NCBI GenBank assembly: GCA_001919865.1
Contig: MNIR01000064.1
Location: 1-62,700, forward strand
Origin: Gemmatimonadetes bacterium 13_1_20CM_4_69_16
Lineage (GTDB): Bacteria > Gemmatimonadota > Gemmatimonadetes > Gemmatimonadales > GWC2-71-9
Direction: 5' to 3'
Length of the DNA: 62,700 nucleotides
Part shown: positions 1 to 8,059 of the stretch, piece after piece
Layout of the letters: each line of letters opens with the position of its first letter
Numbering within the stretch: position 1 is the stretch's first letter
The notes under the pieces: generated by a model
What the model was told of the DNA's origin: nothing
Database searches by the model: none
What the model saw: only the letters and a program-made list of their open reading frames with translations
Program-made: the position numbers and the translations under genes

Positions 1-482
1 AACGCGATCCACGGCACCCCCGGCTGGCGCGAGCTCGAATCCAGCATGGCGAAGGGCGACGTGACCAGGTTCTTCAGGGTCCGCCACAACAGCCCGACAG
101 CAAGCCGGAGCAGACCCCAGATCCAGCCCACGAACACCAGGAGGAAGCGCGCCAGGCCGAACCAGTAAAACCACGCCATGCGGACCGCGTCCCACCAGGA
201 CATGAGCAGCGCCGCGAGAAAGCGTCCGCGACCTGAGCGGAACGGAATGGTGTAGAGCGAGACCATCGTGCCCCACACCCCCGCCACGAGCACTACCGCC
301 GGGAAAAACAGGAACAGAAACCTGCCGACCGCCCCCCAGAACGAACTGCCGCTGAGGACGAACTGGAACACGTACGCCTGCCAGTCGAGAATCCAGGAGA
401 GGCCGCCCCAGACCCAACCCCACACGGTCTGGAGAATCCAGCTCCACTGTGCGGTCTGAGCGGCGCCGAGCGGGTTTTGCAT
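1..482 (-). CDS. Trp-rich multi-pass membrane protein, C-terminus beyond the window
   Basis: The minus-strand frame opens at an ATG (nt 482) and stays open to the window edge, so 160 residues are visible and the C-terminus is missing. A strong Shine-Dalgarno stretch (AAGGGAAGGGA) lies about 11 nt before the ATG. The protein is very hydrophobic and rich in Trp and Phe. It has a helix near residues 50-75 (FLFLFFPAVVLVAGVWG) and two or more further helices around residues 85-130, with an amphipathic Trp-rich N-terminus before them. I do not recognise a family and see no catalytic motif. It is transcribed divergently from the GroES-like gene. The call as a real gene rests on the open frame, the RBS and the promoter; function is unknown. 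Confidence 0.7.
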   Translation of the reverse strand, partial: MQNPLGAAQTAQWSWILQTVWGWVWGGLSWILDWQAYVFQFVLSGSSFWGAVGRFLFLFFPAVVLVAGVWGTMVSLYTIPFRSGRGRFLAALLMSWWDAVRMAWFYWFGLARFLLVFVGWIWGLLRLAVGLLWRTLKNLVTSPFAMLDSSSRQPGVPWIA

Positions 483-549
483 GGGTCTCTGTCCCTTCCC
501 TTGGTGGAACGGGGAATCGAGCCGCACGAGACGCTGCGGCCGGGGCGCA

Positions 550-577
550 TTAATAGTGCGGGGCTCCAGCCTGTCAA
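550..577 (-). promoter_or_regulatory. Sigma-70-type promoter for the membrane protein
   Basis: On the minus strand there is TTGACA (nt 577-572), a 16-nt spacer and TATTAA (nt 555-550). The start site would fall near 543, leaving a leader of about 60 nt with a good ribosome site before the ATG at 482. Confidence 0.6.
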
Positions 578-583
578 GCTTTA

Positions 584-599
584 CGTGATCTGGGTCACA
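584..599. promoter_or_regulatory. CRP/FNR-like palindromic operator candidate
   Basis: The sequence CGTGA-TCTGGG-TCACA matches the CRP-family consensus TGTGA-N6-TCACA in nine of ten arm positions. It lies between the divergent promoters of the membrane protein and the GroES-like gene, just upstream of the minus-strand -35 box, where an activator would bind. No CRP-family regulator is encoded in this window, so the link is by motif only. Confidence 0.4.
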
Positions 600-627
600 A
601 ACACGACGCACCATCCGTGCCGTTCGG

Positions 628-657
628 CTGACGGACTAGGCCCTGTGGACGTATACT
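628..657 (+). promoter_or_regulatory. Promoter of the GroES-like gene, probably leaderless
   Basis: CTGACG (628-633), an 18-nt spacer and TATACT (652-657) precede the ATG at 665 by only 7 nt, so the predicted start site coincides with the start codon. There is no room for a Shine-Dalgarno site. Confidence 0.55.
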
Positions 658-664
658 GTTGCCG

Positions 665-1048
665 ATGCGCGATGACGAGAATCCCAAGCGCTTGATCGTG
701 GTGGGCGACCGCGTACTGATCTCCCCGGAGGAGGGGGAGGAGCGCACCAACGTCGGGTTGTATCTGCCGCCCACCGCGCTCGAGAGCCGCCAGGTGCAGG
801 GCGGCCGCATCATCGCCACGGGGCCCGGCACGCCGATGACCGAGCCCGCCAGCATGGACGACGAGCCGTGGAAGATCCACGGCCCGGACGTGAAGTACCT
901 GCCGATGCAGGCCCAGGTCGGCGACTACGCGTTGTTCTTTCGCAAGGCGGCGGTCGAAATCACGTTCGAAGGGAAGAAGTACCTAGTGGTTCCTCAGGCG
1001 GCGATCCTCGTCTTGGTGCGCGAGGGGCTGGCCGCATCACCGGAGTAG
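665..1048 (+). CDS. GroES-like (Cpn10 fold) protein
   Basis: The 127-residue product has the GroES beta-barrel pattern: VVGDRVLISPEEGEERT near the start, VQGGRIIATGPGTP in the middle, and a C-terminal VGDYALFFRKAAVEITFEG-KKYLVV stretch, the usual place of the GDxVLF and EI..G..Y motifs. It differs from housekeeping GroES (about 97 residues): there is an insert of about 25 residues (PASMDDEPWKIHGPDVKYLP), and the mobile-loop GroEL-binding motif is not clear. No groEL follows. It is therefore probably a divergent co-chaperonin paralogue and not the main GroES. The start could also be TTG at 659. I prefer the ATG because the -10 box places transcription start there. The zinc-ribbon gene follows after 3 nt, so the two are translated together. 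Confidence 0.75.
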   Translation: MRDDENPKRLIVVGDRVLISPEEGEERTNVGLYLPPTALESRQVQGGRIIATGPGTPMTEPASMDDEPWKIHGPDVKYLPMQAQVGDYALFFRKAAVEITFEGKKYLVVPQAAILVLVREGLAASPE

Positions 1049-1051
1049 ACG

Positions 1052-1369
1052 ATGGCCGAACTAGGGTGGGCCCGGAGTCGCGGCGACAGCGCCGAGCAGG
1101 AAGGCCTGCGGCGTGGAGCGTGGTATCGCGTCGTGGAGGATCCGGAGAAACAGTGGGTGGTGCTGGACGTGCACCAGGTGGAAGTGCGCGTCCCCAGAGG
1201 CAATCTCGAGCTGCGCAAGGAGCGCCCGAAGGGGTGGAGCGTCGTGCACGAGCCGCATCTCGTGTGCCCGGGGTGTCACAAGCGCCAACACTTGTCGGGG
1301 CAGCCGAAGGAAGTCAAATGTTACGAGTGTGGCAATACGTTTGCCGTGGACTGGAAGGATCGGGCCTGA
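1052..1369 (+). CDS. Small zinc-ribbon protein of the LRRGAWYR family (copy 1 of 3)
   Basis: This 105-residue protein has no family name that I recognise. Its parts in order are a WAR tripeptide near the N-terminus, the box LRRGAWYRV (about residues 19-27), a predicted beta-rich segment ending in VPRG, a WSVV motif, and a C-terminal four-cysteine ribbon CPGC-x14-CYEC followed by VDW. The same order, spacing and cysteine geometry recur in the genes at 33383-33829 and 35017-35376, so this is a paralogous family. The ribbon most likely binds zinc. A small barrel plus a zinc ribbon would suit binding of nucleic acid or a ribosome or polymerase partner, but that is inference. It is coupled to the GroES-like gene and followed by a terminator. 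Confidence 0.75.
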   Translation: MAELGWARSRGDSAEQEGLRRGAWYRVVEDPEKQWVVLDVHQVEVRVPRGNLELRKERPKGWSVVHEPHLVCPGCHKRQHLSGQPKEVKCYECGNTFAVDWKDRA

Positions 1370-1412
1370 GCCAGGGCTGCTTCGCGTAATTCAGATGCCT
1401 TTTGCGGGATTC

Positions 1413-1447
1413 GGGCCCCGGTGAGACGACCGGGGCTCGTTTGCTTT
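1413..1447 (+). terminator. Rho-independent terminator after the zinc-ribbon gene
   Basis: A 9-bp G+C stem (GGGCCCCGG paired with CCGGGGCTC, one G-U pair) closes an 8-nt loop and is followed by the T-rich tail GTTTGCTTT. It ends the GroES-like/zinc-ribbon unit just before recQ. Confidence 0.7.
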
Positions 1448-1452
1448 GAGCC

Positions 1453-2634
1453 ATGTCGCCGTTCTCGGGCGGGCTGGTCCGGGCCCGCGAGCTCGTCGCC
1501 GTGCGATTCGGGCATGCGGCGCTCCGCGTCCATCAAATCCGAGTGTTAGGTCCGCTGTTGGGGGGCCGGAGCGTGCTCGCCGTCCTGCCGACGGGAGCCG
1601 GAAAGTCGCTCTGTTACCAGCTGCCGGCTCTGATGGCGCCGGGCCTGACGCTCGTGGTCTCGCCGCTGATCTCGCTCATGCAGGATCAAGTGGCCGCGCT
1701 GCGGCGCCGCCGCATCGCCGCCGCGTATCTGAGCAGCTCGCTCTCGGCGGAGCAGCGACGCGCCGTGCTCGACGCCGCGCTCCACGACCGCCTCAAGCTG
1801 CTGTACTGCGCGCCGGAGCGCGTCGGCGCGCTGGTGCGGCGGCTCGCCCGCGCCGGGCCGGCCGTGTCGCTGCTCGCGGTGGATGAGGCGCACTGCATCG
1901 TGGAGTGGGGCAACGAATTTCGCCCGGTGTACCGTCGCCTGGGCGAGTACCGCTATCGCTTGGGGCGCCCCGCGACGATCGCCCTTACCGGCAGCGCGAC
2001 GCCCGATACGCGCGCCGAGATCCTGCGCGTGTTGCGACTGCCGCACGCCGAGGTGGTCGTCACTTCCTTCGATCGACCCAATCTCAGGTTTGCGGTACAG
2101 CGCGTACCCGACGACCGGGCCCGGTTCCAGCGCATCCGCCGACTGATCCGCGAGGCGGACGGGCATACCATCCTCTACACACCGACGCGCCGGCTCACCG
2201 AGCTGGTCGCGCGGGCGTTGCTGCGCATGGGCGTGCGGACGGCTCCCTACCACGCGGGGCTGAGTCCCGACACCCGACGCGGCGTGCTACTCGACTTCCT
2301 GCGCGACCGCGCGCCGGTCGTGGTGGCGACGAGCGCTTTCGGGATGGGGATCGACAAGCCGGACGTGCGACGCGTGATCCACTGGGGCCCGCCGCGGACG
2401 CTGGAAGCCTACTATCAGGAAGCCGGCCGGGCGGGACGCGACGGCGGCGGCGGTGAGTGTCTGATCCTGTGGCGGCCGGCGGATTTCGCATGGGGTGACA
2501 GCGCGCCGGAGACGCGACGCTACGTCGCCACACGCCGTTGCCGCCGCCGCATGCTGCTCGAGTACTTCGGCGAAACGCTGTCGCACTGCAACGGATGCGA
2601 CGTGTGCGCCCCACCCCCCGAACCGGGCAGGTAA
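1453..2634 (+). CDS. recQ: Short RecQ-type ATP-dependent DNA helicase
   Basis: The 393-residue protein has the superfamily 2 helicase motifs in order: Walker A TGAGKSLCYQLPAL (about residue 49), SPLISLMQDQ, DEAHC, TGSAT, and motif VI QEAGRAGRDG (about residue 322). The C-terminus carries the RecQ zinc-binding pattern with the cysteines of HCNGCDVC. RecQ helicases unwind DNA 3' to 5' in recombination and repair. The protein stops after the zinc module and lacks the winged-helix and HRDC domains of full-length RecQ (about 600 residues). The aromatic-rich loop reads EWGNEFRP where SQWGHDFRP is usual, so the histidine is replaced by asparagine. It could be an accessory RecQ paralogue. Confidence 0.88.
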   Translation: MSPFSGGLVRARELVAVRFGHAALRVHQIRVLGPLLGGRSVLAVLPTGAGKSLCYQLPALMAPGLTLVVSPLISLMQDQVAALRRRRIAAAYLSSSLSAEQRRAVLDAALHDRLKLLYCAPERVGALVRRLARAGPAVSLLAVDEAHCIVEWGNEFRPVYRRLGEYRYRLGRPATIALTGSATPDTRAEILRVLRLPHAEVVVTSFDRPNLRFAVQRVPDDRARFQRIRRLIREADGHTILYTPTRRLTELVARALLRMGVRTAPYHAGLSPDTRRGVLLDFLRDRAPVVVATSAFGMGIDKPDVRRVIHWGPPRTLEAYYQEAGRAGRDGGGGECLILWRPADFAWGDSAPETRRYVATRRCRRRMLLEYFGETLSHCNGCDVCAPPPEPGR

Positions 2635-2653
2635 CCCCTACCCGTTTGTGTGG

Positions 2654-2681
2654 TTGCAGCGCAGGGGGTGGAGAATAGCTT
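2654..2681 (+). promoter_or_regulatory. Promoter of the serine-cycle operon
   Basis: TTGCAG (2654-2659), a 16-nt spacer and TAGCTT (2676-2681) lie upstream of sga. The -10 box is 9 nt before an in-frame ATG at 2691, so a leaderless start with a 21-residue N-terminal extension is possible besides the preferred start at 2754. Confidence 0.45.
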
Positions 2682-2753
2682 TTCCCCGATATGGTGAGCG
2701 AGAGCCAGCGGTTCTCGCCTCGTCTTGCTCCTTCTGATCCGAGGACACCCACG

Positions 2754-4016
2754 ATGCCCGGCCGAAATTTCCTGTTCGTTCCCGGCCCGACGAACGTGCC
2801 TGAGCGGATCCTGCGCGCCATGGACCGCGCCATGGAAGACCACCGCTCGTCCGCGTTCCCCGAGCTCTCGACCGCGGTGTTCCGCGATGTCAAGCAGGCC
2901 TTCAAGACCACCACCGGCCAGCCGTTCATCTTCCCGGCCACCGGTACCGGCGGCTGGGAAGCGGCGCTCGTCAACACGCTGTCCCCGGGCGATCGGTTGC
3001 TCGCCCCCCGTTACGGGCAGTTCAGCCACCTGTGGATCGACCTCGCCCAGCGGCACGGGCTGCGCGTCGACATCATCGACGTGGAGTGGGGCGAGGGCGC
3101 GCCGGCTGAGCGCATCGAGGAGATCCTCAGGGGAGACACGCAGCACGAGATCAAGGGTGTGCTGATCGTGCACAACGAGACCGCGACCGGGGTGACGAGC
3201 GACGTGGGGGCGGTGCGGCGAGCGCTGGATGCCGCCCAGCACCCGGCCCTTCTGTACGTCGACGGCGTGAGCTCGATCGGCTCGATCGACTTTCGGATGG
3301 ACGAGTGGAACGTCGACCTCGCCATCACCGGATCCCAGAAAGGGTTGATGCTCCCCCCCGGCCTCGGGCTGGTGTGTGCCAGCCCGAAGGCACTGGCGGC
3401 GCGCGAGCACGCGAAGTGTCCGCGCGTCTTCTTCGACTTCGGCGACATGATCAAGGCGAACGCGACCGGGTATTTCCCCTACACGCCGTCCCTGCCGCTG
3501 CTGCACGGCCTGCGCGAGTCGCTCGAGATCATGCTCGCGGAAGGGCTGGACAACATCTTCGCGCGTCATCACCGCCTCGCCGAGGGCGTGCGTGCCGCCG
3601 TGCGCGCGTGGGGCTTGAAGCTGTGCGCCAGAGCGCCCAGGTGGCACTCGGACACCGTCAGCGCCATCATGGTCCCGGAAGGCATCAATGGCGCCGACGT
3701 AATCGACGTCGCGTTCCGGCGCTACAACCTCGCGTTGGGCGCGGGACTGGGCCGCCTGGCGGGAAAGCTGTTCCGCATCGGGCACCTGGGCGATCTGAAC
3801 GAGCTGATGCTGCTGGGGGCCATCGCCGGCGCGGAGATGGCGATGCGCGACGTCGGCATCAAGGTCACGGCTGGCACCGGCGTGGCGGCGGCCGCCGAGT
3901 ACTACCGCAGCACCGCGGCTCCGCTGGCAGCACGCGCGGCGGTACCTTCCCCCGACGCCCAACAGCAGCCCGGGAGCGGCAAGCCGGCGACACCACGCGC
4001 GACCGTGAGGGCATGA
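2754..4016 (+). CDS. sga: Serine-glyoxylate aminotransferase
   Basis: This class V PLP aminotransferase (420 residues from this start) moves the amino group of serine to glyoxylate, giving hydroxypyruvate and glycine. The N-terminus [14 protein letters not shown] is the usual beginning of this family, which fixes the start at 2754; a GAGGA ribosome site lies 8 nt upstream. The PLP lysine is in [14 protein letters not shown] (about residue 200). ATG 2691 in the same frame would add 21 residues. The stop codon overlaps the mcl start (ATGA). With mcl, mtkAB, hprA and ppc directly behind it, this is the transamination step of the serine cycle. The C-terminal tail of about 40 residues is low in complexity. 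Confidence 0.92.
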   Translation: MPGRNFLFVPGPTNVPERILRAMDRAMEDHRSSAFPELSTAVFRDVKQAFKTTTGQPFIFPATGTGGWEAALVNTLSPGDRLLAPRYGQFSHLWIDLAQRHGLRVDIIDVEWGEGAPAERIEEILRGDTQHEIKGVLIVHNETATGVTSDVGAVRRALDAAQHPALLYVDGVSSIGSIDFRMDEWNVDLAITGSQKGLMLPPGLGLVCASPKALAAREHAKCPRVFFDFGDMIKANATGYFPYTPSLPLLHGLRESLEIMLAEGLDNIFARHHRLAEGVRAAVRAWGLKLCARAPRWHSDTVSAIMVPEGINGADVIDVAFRRYNLALGAGLGRLAGKLFRIGHLGDLNELMLLGAIAGAEMAMRDVGIKVTAGTGVAAAAEYYRSTAAPLAARAAVPSPDAQQQPGSGKPATPRATVRA

Positions 4017-4987
4017 GCCTAACGCGTCACGAGCCGGTCAAGCCCCGGCTGCAGCGGAGCGAGCTCGCCGTGCCCGGCTCGCAGCCTGCGATGTTCCCCA
4101 AGGCGCTCGCGAGCGAGGCGGACTACGTCTTCCTCGACCTCGAAGACGCCGTCGCACCCGCCGACAAGGAGCAGGCCCGCAAGAACGTCATCGCCGCCCT
4201 GCTCGAGTTCGACTGGCGGGCCCGTGGCAAGACCGTGTGCGTCCGCCTCAACGGTATCGATACCCATTACATGTATCGCGACGTCGTCGATGTCGTGGAG
4301 CAGGCGGGACACCGGCTGGACGTGCTCCTGGTGCCCAAGGTGGGCGTGCCGGCCGACGTCTATCTCGTGGATGCGCTCCTCACGCAAATCGAAACGGCGC
4401 GCGGCATCCCGACGCCCATCGGCATCGAGATTCTCATCGAGACGGCCCTCGGCCTCGCCAACGTGGAGTCGATCGCGCAGGCCAGCCGCCGGCTCGAAGC
4501 GATGCACTTCGGAGTCGCCGATCTCGCCGCCAGCCTGCGGGCCCGCACCGTGAGCATCGGCGGGCCGAACCCGGACTATCCCGGCGATCAGTGGCACGCG
4601 GCGCTGTCGCGCGTAGTCACCGCGTGTCGTGCGTTCGGGCTGCGGGCCATCGATGGACCGTACGGCGACTTCAAGGATCCCGAGGGCTACCGCGCCGCCG
4701 CCCGCCGGGCCGCGGCGCTCGGCTACGAAGGGAAGTGGGCTATTCACCCTTCGCAGATCGCCCTCGCGAACGACGTGTTTACCCCACCCGCGGGCGAAGT
4801 CGAGCGAGCACGACGCATCCTGCACGCGCTGGACGAGGCGGCGCGGCAAGGACGCGGTGCCGCGCAACTCGATGGCCGGATGATCGACGCGGCGTCGGCG
4901 CGCATGGCCCAGAACATCGTCGAGATCGCGGCCGCCATCGCCGCCCGCGCCAGCCCCTCCCCACCCCTGGCCGCCACCCGGGTGTAA
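4013..4987 (+). CDS. mcl: L-malyl-CoA (beta-methylmalyl-CoA) lyase
   Basis: The 324-residue CitE/HpcH-family protein cleaves malyl-CoA to acetyl-CoA and glyoxylate, the carbon-splitting step of the serine cycle. Family marks are [18 protein letters not shown], the metal/acid segment [10 protein letters not shown], the arginine in [17 protein letters not shown], the glutamate in [18 protein letters not shown], and DGPYGDF followed by [14 protein letters not shown]. These match the malyl-CoA lyase of phototrophs and methylotrophs more closely than citrate lyase CitE. It begins inside the sga stop codon, and mtkA starts 2 nt after its stop. Confidence 0.92.
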   Translation: MSLTRHEPVKPRLQRSELAVPGSQPAMFPKALASEADYVFLDLEDAVAPADKEQARKNVIAALLEFDWRARGKTVCVRLNGIDTHYMYRDVVDVVEQAGHRLDVLLVPKVGVPADVYLVDALLTQIETARGIPTPIGIEILIETALGLANVESIAQASRRLEAMHFGVADLAASLRARTVSIGGPNPDYPGDQWHAALSRVVTACRAFGLRAIDGPYGDFKDPEGYRAAARRAAALGYEGKWAIHPSQIALANDVFTPPAGEVERARRILHALDEAARQGRGAAQLDGRMIDAASARMAQNIVEIAAAIAARASPSPPLAATRV

Positions 4988-4989
4988 CG

Positions 4990-6165
4990 ATGGACATCCA
5001 CGAATACCAGGCGAAGGAACTGCTCACCGGGTTCGGCGTCCGCGTCCCCAAGGGCGGCGTGGCCTACAGCGCCGACCAGGCCGTGTATCGCGCGGCCGAG
5101 ATCGGAGGCAACGGTTGGGTCGTGAAGGCGCAGATCCATTCCGGCGCGCGCGGCAAGGCGGGCGGCATCAAGCTGTGCGCGACCGACGTGGACGTGCGCC
5201 AGGCGGCCAAGGAGCTGCTCGGCAAGTCGCTCGTCACCACGCAGACCGGGCCGGAGGGCCTTCCTGTTCATCGCCTGCTCGTCGAGGAAGCGCTGCCGAT
5301 CGCGCGCGAGCTGTACGTCGGATTCGTGCTCGATCGCAAGCGCGAGCGCATTGTGGTCGTGGCGCACCCGCACGGCGGCATGGAGATCGAAGAGATCGCC
5401 CAGCGGGAGCCCGAGGCCATCCTGCGCGAGGTTGTCGAGCCGGCGGTCGGGATGCAGGCGTTCCAAGCGCGCGAGCTCGCGTTCGGGCTGGGGCTCGCGC
5501 CCGCTCAGGTGAGTCAGGTCGTCGCCATCATCCTCGGCGCCTACCGCGCGTTTCGGGAGCTGGACGCGACCATGGTCGAGATCAACCCGCTGGTCATGAC
5601 CAGGGACGGGCAGGTGCTGGCGCTCGACGCGAAGATGAGCTTCGACGACAACGCGATGTTCCGCCGGCCCAACGTGGCCGAGCTGCGCGATCACGCACAG
5701 GAAGACCCGCGCGAGGCCGAGGCCGCCGCGCACGGCCTGAATTACGTGGCGTTGGACGGCGACATCGGCTGCATCATCAACGGCGCCGGGCTCGCGATGG
5801 CGACGATGGACATGATCAAGCACGCCGGCGGCGAGCCGGCCAACTTTCTCGACATCGGCGGCGGCGCCTCTCCCGAGCGCGTCGCCGCGGCGTTCCGCCT
5901 GGTGCTCTCGGACAAGAAGGTGCGGGCCATCCTCGTGAACGTGTTCGCCGGCATCAACCGCTGTGATTGGGTGGCACAGGGCGTGGTGCAGGCGGTGCGT
6001 GAGGTGCAGGTGCCGGTCCCCCTGGTGGTCCGGCTCGCGGGGACCAACGTGGAGGAAGGCCGCCGCATCCTGCAGGAGAGCGGGCTGCCGATCCTCACCG
6101 CCGACACCCTCTCGGAAGCGGCCGAGCGGGTCGTGACGGCCCGGAACGCGGCGCGGGCGGCATGA
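4990..6165 (+). CDS. mtkA: Malate-CoA ligase (malate thiokinase) beta subunit
   Basis: The 391-residue ATP-grasp protein is the larger subunit of malate thiokinase, which makes malyl-CoA from malate, CoA and ATP. It starts [17 protein letters not shown], shows the ATP-grasp segment [19 protein letters not shown] and the C-terminal segments [27 protein letters not shown] and [13 protein letters not shown]. These also occur in succinyl-CoA synthetase SucC, but [11 protein letters not shown] and the close match to methylotroph MtkA, plus the position between mcl and mtkB, favour malate as substrate. SucC remains the main alternative. Confidence 0.88.
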   Translation: MDIHEYQAKELLTGFGVRVPKGGVAYSADQAVYRAAEIGGNGWVVKAQIHSGARGKAGGIKLCATDVDVRQAAKELLGKSLVTTQTGPEGLPVHRLLVEEALPIARELYVGFVLDRKRERIVVVAHPHGGMEIEEIAQREPEAILREVVEPAVGMQAFQARELAFGLGLAPAQVSQVVAIILGAYRAFRELDATMVEINPLVMTRDGQVLALDAKMSFDDNAMFRRPNVAELRDHAQEDPREAEAAAHGLNYVALDGDIGCIINGAGLAMATMDMIKHAGGEPANFLDIGGGASPERVAAAFRLVLSDKKVRAILVNVFAGINRCDWVAQGVVQAVREVQVPVPLVVRLAGTNVEEGRRILQESGLPILTADTLSEAAERVVTARNAARAA

Positions 6166-7076
6166 GCATCCTGCTCGACCAGCGGACCGCCGTCATCGTC
6201 CAGGGCTTCACGGGCGACAAGGGCACGTTCCACGCGAAGGAAATGCTCGCTTACGGCACCAACGTCGTAGGCGGCGTGACGCCGGGGAAGGGCGGGGCCC
6301 GGCACCTCGACCGACCGGTCTTCAACACCGTCAAGGAAGCCGTCGCCGCTACCGAGGCGGCGGCCTCGCTCGTGCTGGTGCCCGCCCCGTTCTGCACCGA
6401 CGCCACCATGGAAGCGGCCGACGCCGGCATTCGGCTCGTCGTGACGATCACGGACGGCGTCCCCGCTCAGGACATGATGCGGGTCAAGCGCTATCTGTGG
6501 CGGTACGCCAAAGAGCGTCGCACCCGTCTGATCGGGCCCAACTGCGCCGGCGTGATCAGTCCCGGCAAGGCAATGATGGGCATCATGCCCGGCCACATCT
6601 ACAAGCGCGGCAGCGTCGGCGTTGTCACGCGCTCGGGCACGCTCGGCTACGAAGCGGCCGCGCAGATGAAGGCGCTCGGCGTCGGCGTCACGACCAGCGT
6701 GGGCATCGGCGGCGACCCGATCAACGGGAGCTCCTTCGTCGACATGCTGGCGCTATTCGAGGAGGACACGGAGACCGACGCCGTCATGATGATCGGCGAG
6801 ATCGGCGGGCCGCAGGAAGCGGATGGGGCATTGTTCGTGAAGGAGAACATGACGAAGCCGGTGATCGGCTACGTCGCGGGACTCACCGCTCCCAAGGGCC
6901 GGCGCATGGGGCACGCCGGCGCGATCATCTCGGCGTTCGGCGACACCGCCGCCGAGAAGGCCGAGATCATGCGTTCGGCGGGCCTCGTGGTGGCCCCCAG
7001 CCCGGCCGAGCTCGGATCCACGGTCGCGCAGGCGCTGGCGCGGAAACCCTCCCACCGGGTGATGGTCCCGCAGTGA
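6162..7076 (+). CDS. mtkB: Malate-CoA ligase (malate thiokinase) alpha subunit
   Basis: The 304-residue SucD-like subunit binds CoA through its N-terminal Rossmann domain ([17 protein letters not shown]) and carries the phosphohistidine in [12 protein letters not shown] (about residue 249). Other family marks are [20 protein letters not shown] and SRSGTLGYE-type sequence at residues 155-165. It starts inside the mtkA stop codon (ATGA) and its own stop overlaps the hprA GTG. Together with MtkA it forms the ligase that feeds malyl-CoA to Mcl. Confidence 0.9.
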   Translation: MSILLDQRTAVIVQGFTGDKGTFHAKEMLAYGTNVVGGVTPGKGGARHLDRPVFNTVKEAVAATEAAASLVLVPAPFCTDATMEAADAGIRLVVTITDGVPAQDMMRVKRYLWRYAKERRTRLIGPNCAGVISPGKAMMGIMPGHIYKRGSVGVVTRSGTLGYEAAAQMKALGVGVTTSVGIGGDPINGSSFVDMLALFEEDTETDAVMMIGEIGGPQEADGALFVKENMTKPVIGYVAGLTAPKGRRMGHAGAIISAFGDTAAEKAEIMRSAGLVVAPSPAELGSTVAQALARKPSHRVMVPQ

Positions 7077-8059
7077 CCGCCGGGGGGGGAAATCGCCCCA
7101 CCGTCGTGGTGACCCGGCGGCTCCCGGCGCCCGTCGAGGAACGGCTGGCGCAGGAATTCGCCGCCCGCCTGAGCGGCGACGACCATCCGTTCACGAACGC
7201 CGAGCTGCAGGCCGGGCTGCGCAGCGCCGATGCACTACTACCCACGGTGAGCGACCGTATCTCCGCCGAGGTGCTGGCCGTCGAGCCGCTGCGCGCCCGT
7301 ATCCTGGCCAACTTCGGCGTCGGGTTCAACCACATCGACGTCACCGCCGCGAAGGTGCGCGGGCTGGTCGTCACCAACACGCCGGAGGTGCTCACGGACG
7401 ACACCGCGGACGACGCCATCATGCTGATGCTCATGGTCGCCCGCCGCGGGGGCGAGGGGGAGCGGCACGTGCGAAGCGGCGCCTGGACGGGGTGGCGACC
7501 CACCCACATGCTCGGCACCAGGGTGAGCGGCAAGACGCTCGGCTTGATCGGGATGGGCCGGATCGGACGGGCGGTGGCGCGCCGAGCCCATCACGGGTTC
7601 GGGATGCGCGTCATCTTCCACGACCCCTTTCCGCCCCCCGCGGATGTCGTCGCGGACGTCGCCGCCGAGGCGAAGGCGACGGTCGAGGACGTGCTGCGCG
7701 AAGCGGACTTCGTGTCGCTCCATTCCCCCGCCACGCCCGCGACCCACCATCTGATGAACGCGCGGCGGATCGCGCTCATGAAGCCGACGGCGTTTCTTAT
7801 CAATACGGCGCGCGGCGACATCGTGGACGAGGCGGCGCTCGTCACCGCGCTCAAGGGCAAGCAGATCGCCGGGGCGGCGCTCGACGTGTACGAGAAGGAA
7901 CCCCAGGTGACGCCCGATCTCCTGACCATGGAGCAGGTCGTCCTGCTGCCGCACCTCGGTAGTGCGACCCACGAGACGCGCGTGGCCATGGGCATGCGGG
8001 CAATCGACAACCTCAAGGCATTCTTCGAGGGAGGCGCGCCGCGCGACCGCGTCGCGTGA
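7073..8059 (+). CDS. hprA: Hydroxypyruvate/glyoxylate reductase (D-2-hydroxyacid dehydrogenase)
   Basis: The 328-residue NAD(P)-dependent D-2-hydroxyacid dehydrogenase has the dinucleotide motif GLIGMGRIGRAVARR (about residue 157) and the catalytic triad Arg in NTARGDIVDE, Glu in YEKEP and His in LLPHLGSAT. Only a GTG start at 7073 fits the length and the overlap with mtkB. In this operon its expected reaction is reduction of hydroxypyruvate, made by sga, to D-glycerate. Glyoxylate would be a second possible substrate. Its stop overlaps the GTG of ppc. Confidence 0.88.
   Translation: MTAGGGNRPTVVVTRRLPAPVEERLAQEFAARLSGDDHPFTNAELQAGLRSADALLPTVSDRISAEVLAVEPLRARILANFGVGFNHIDVTAAKVRGLVVTNTPEVLTDDTADDAIMLMLMVARRGGEGERHVRSGAWTGWRPTHMLGTRVSGKTLGLIGMGRIGRAVARRAHHGFGMRVIFHDPFPPPADVVADVAAEAKATVEDVLREADFVSLHSPATPATHHLMNARRIALMKPTAFLINTARGDIVDEAALVTALKGKQIAGAALDVYEKEPQVTPDLLTMEQVVLLPHLGSATHETRVAMGMRAIDNLKAFFEGGAPRDRVA

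Noticed and set aside
665-1048. Calling this gene groES.
   Set aside because: The size, the extra insert, the unclear mobile loop and the lack of groEL next to it argue for a paralogue and not the main co-chaperonin.
2520-3962. A 480-codon minus-strand frame opposite sga.
   Set aside because: It is the complement of a clear aminotransferase gene and encodes low-complexity sequence with no family match.
4990-7076. Reading mtkAB as succinyl-CoA synthetase sucCD.
   Set aside because: The position between mcl and hprA and the [11 protein letters not shown] and related segments favour malate thiokinase. It is kept as an alternative in the entries.
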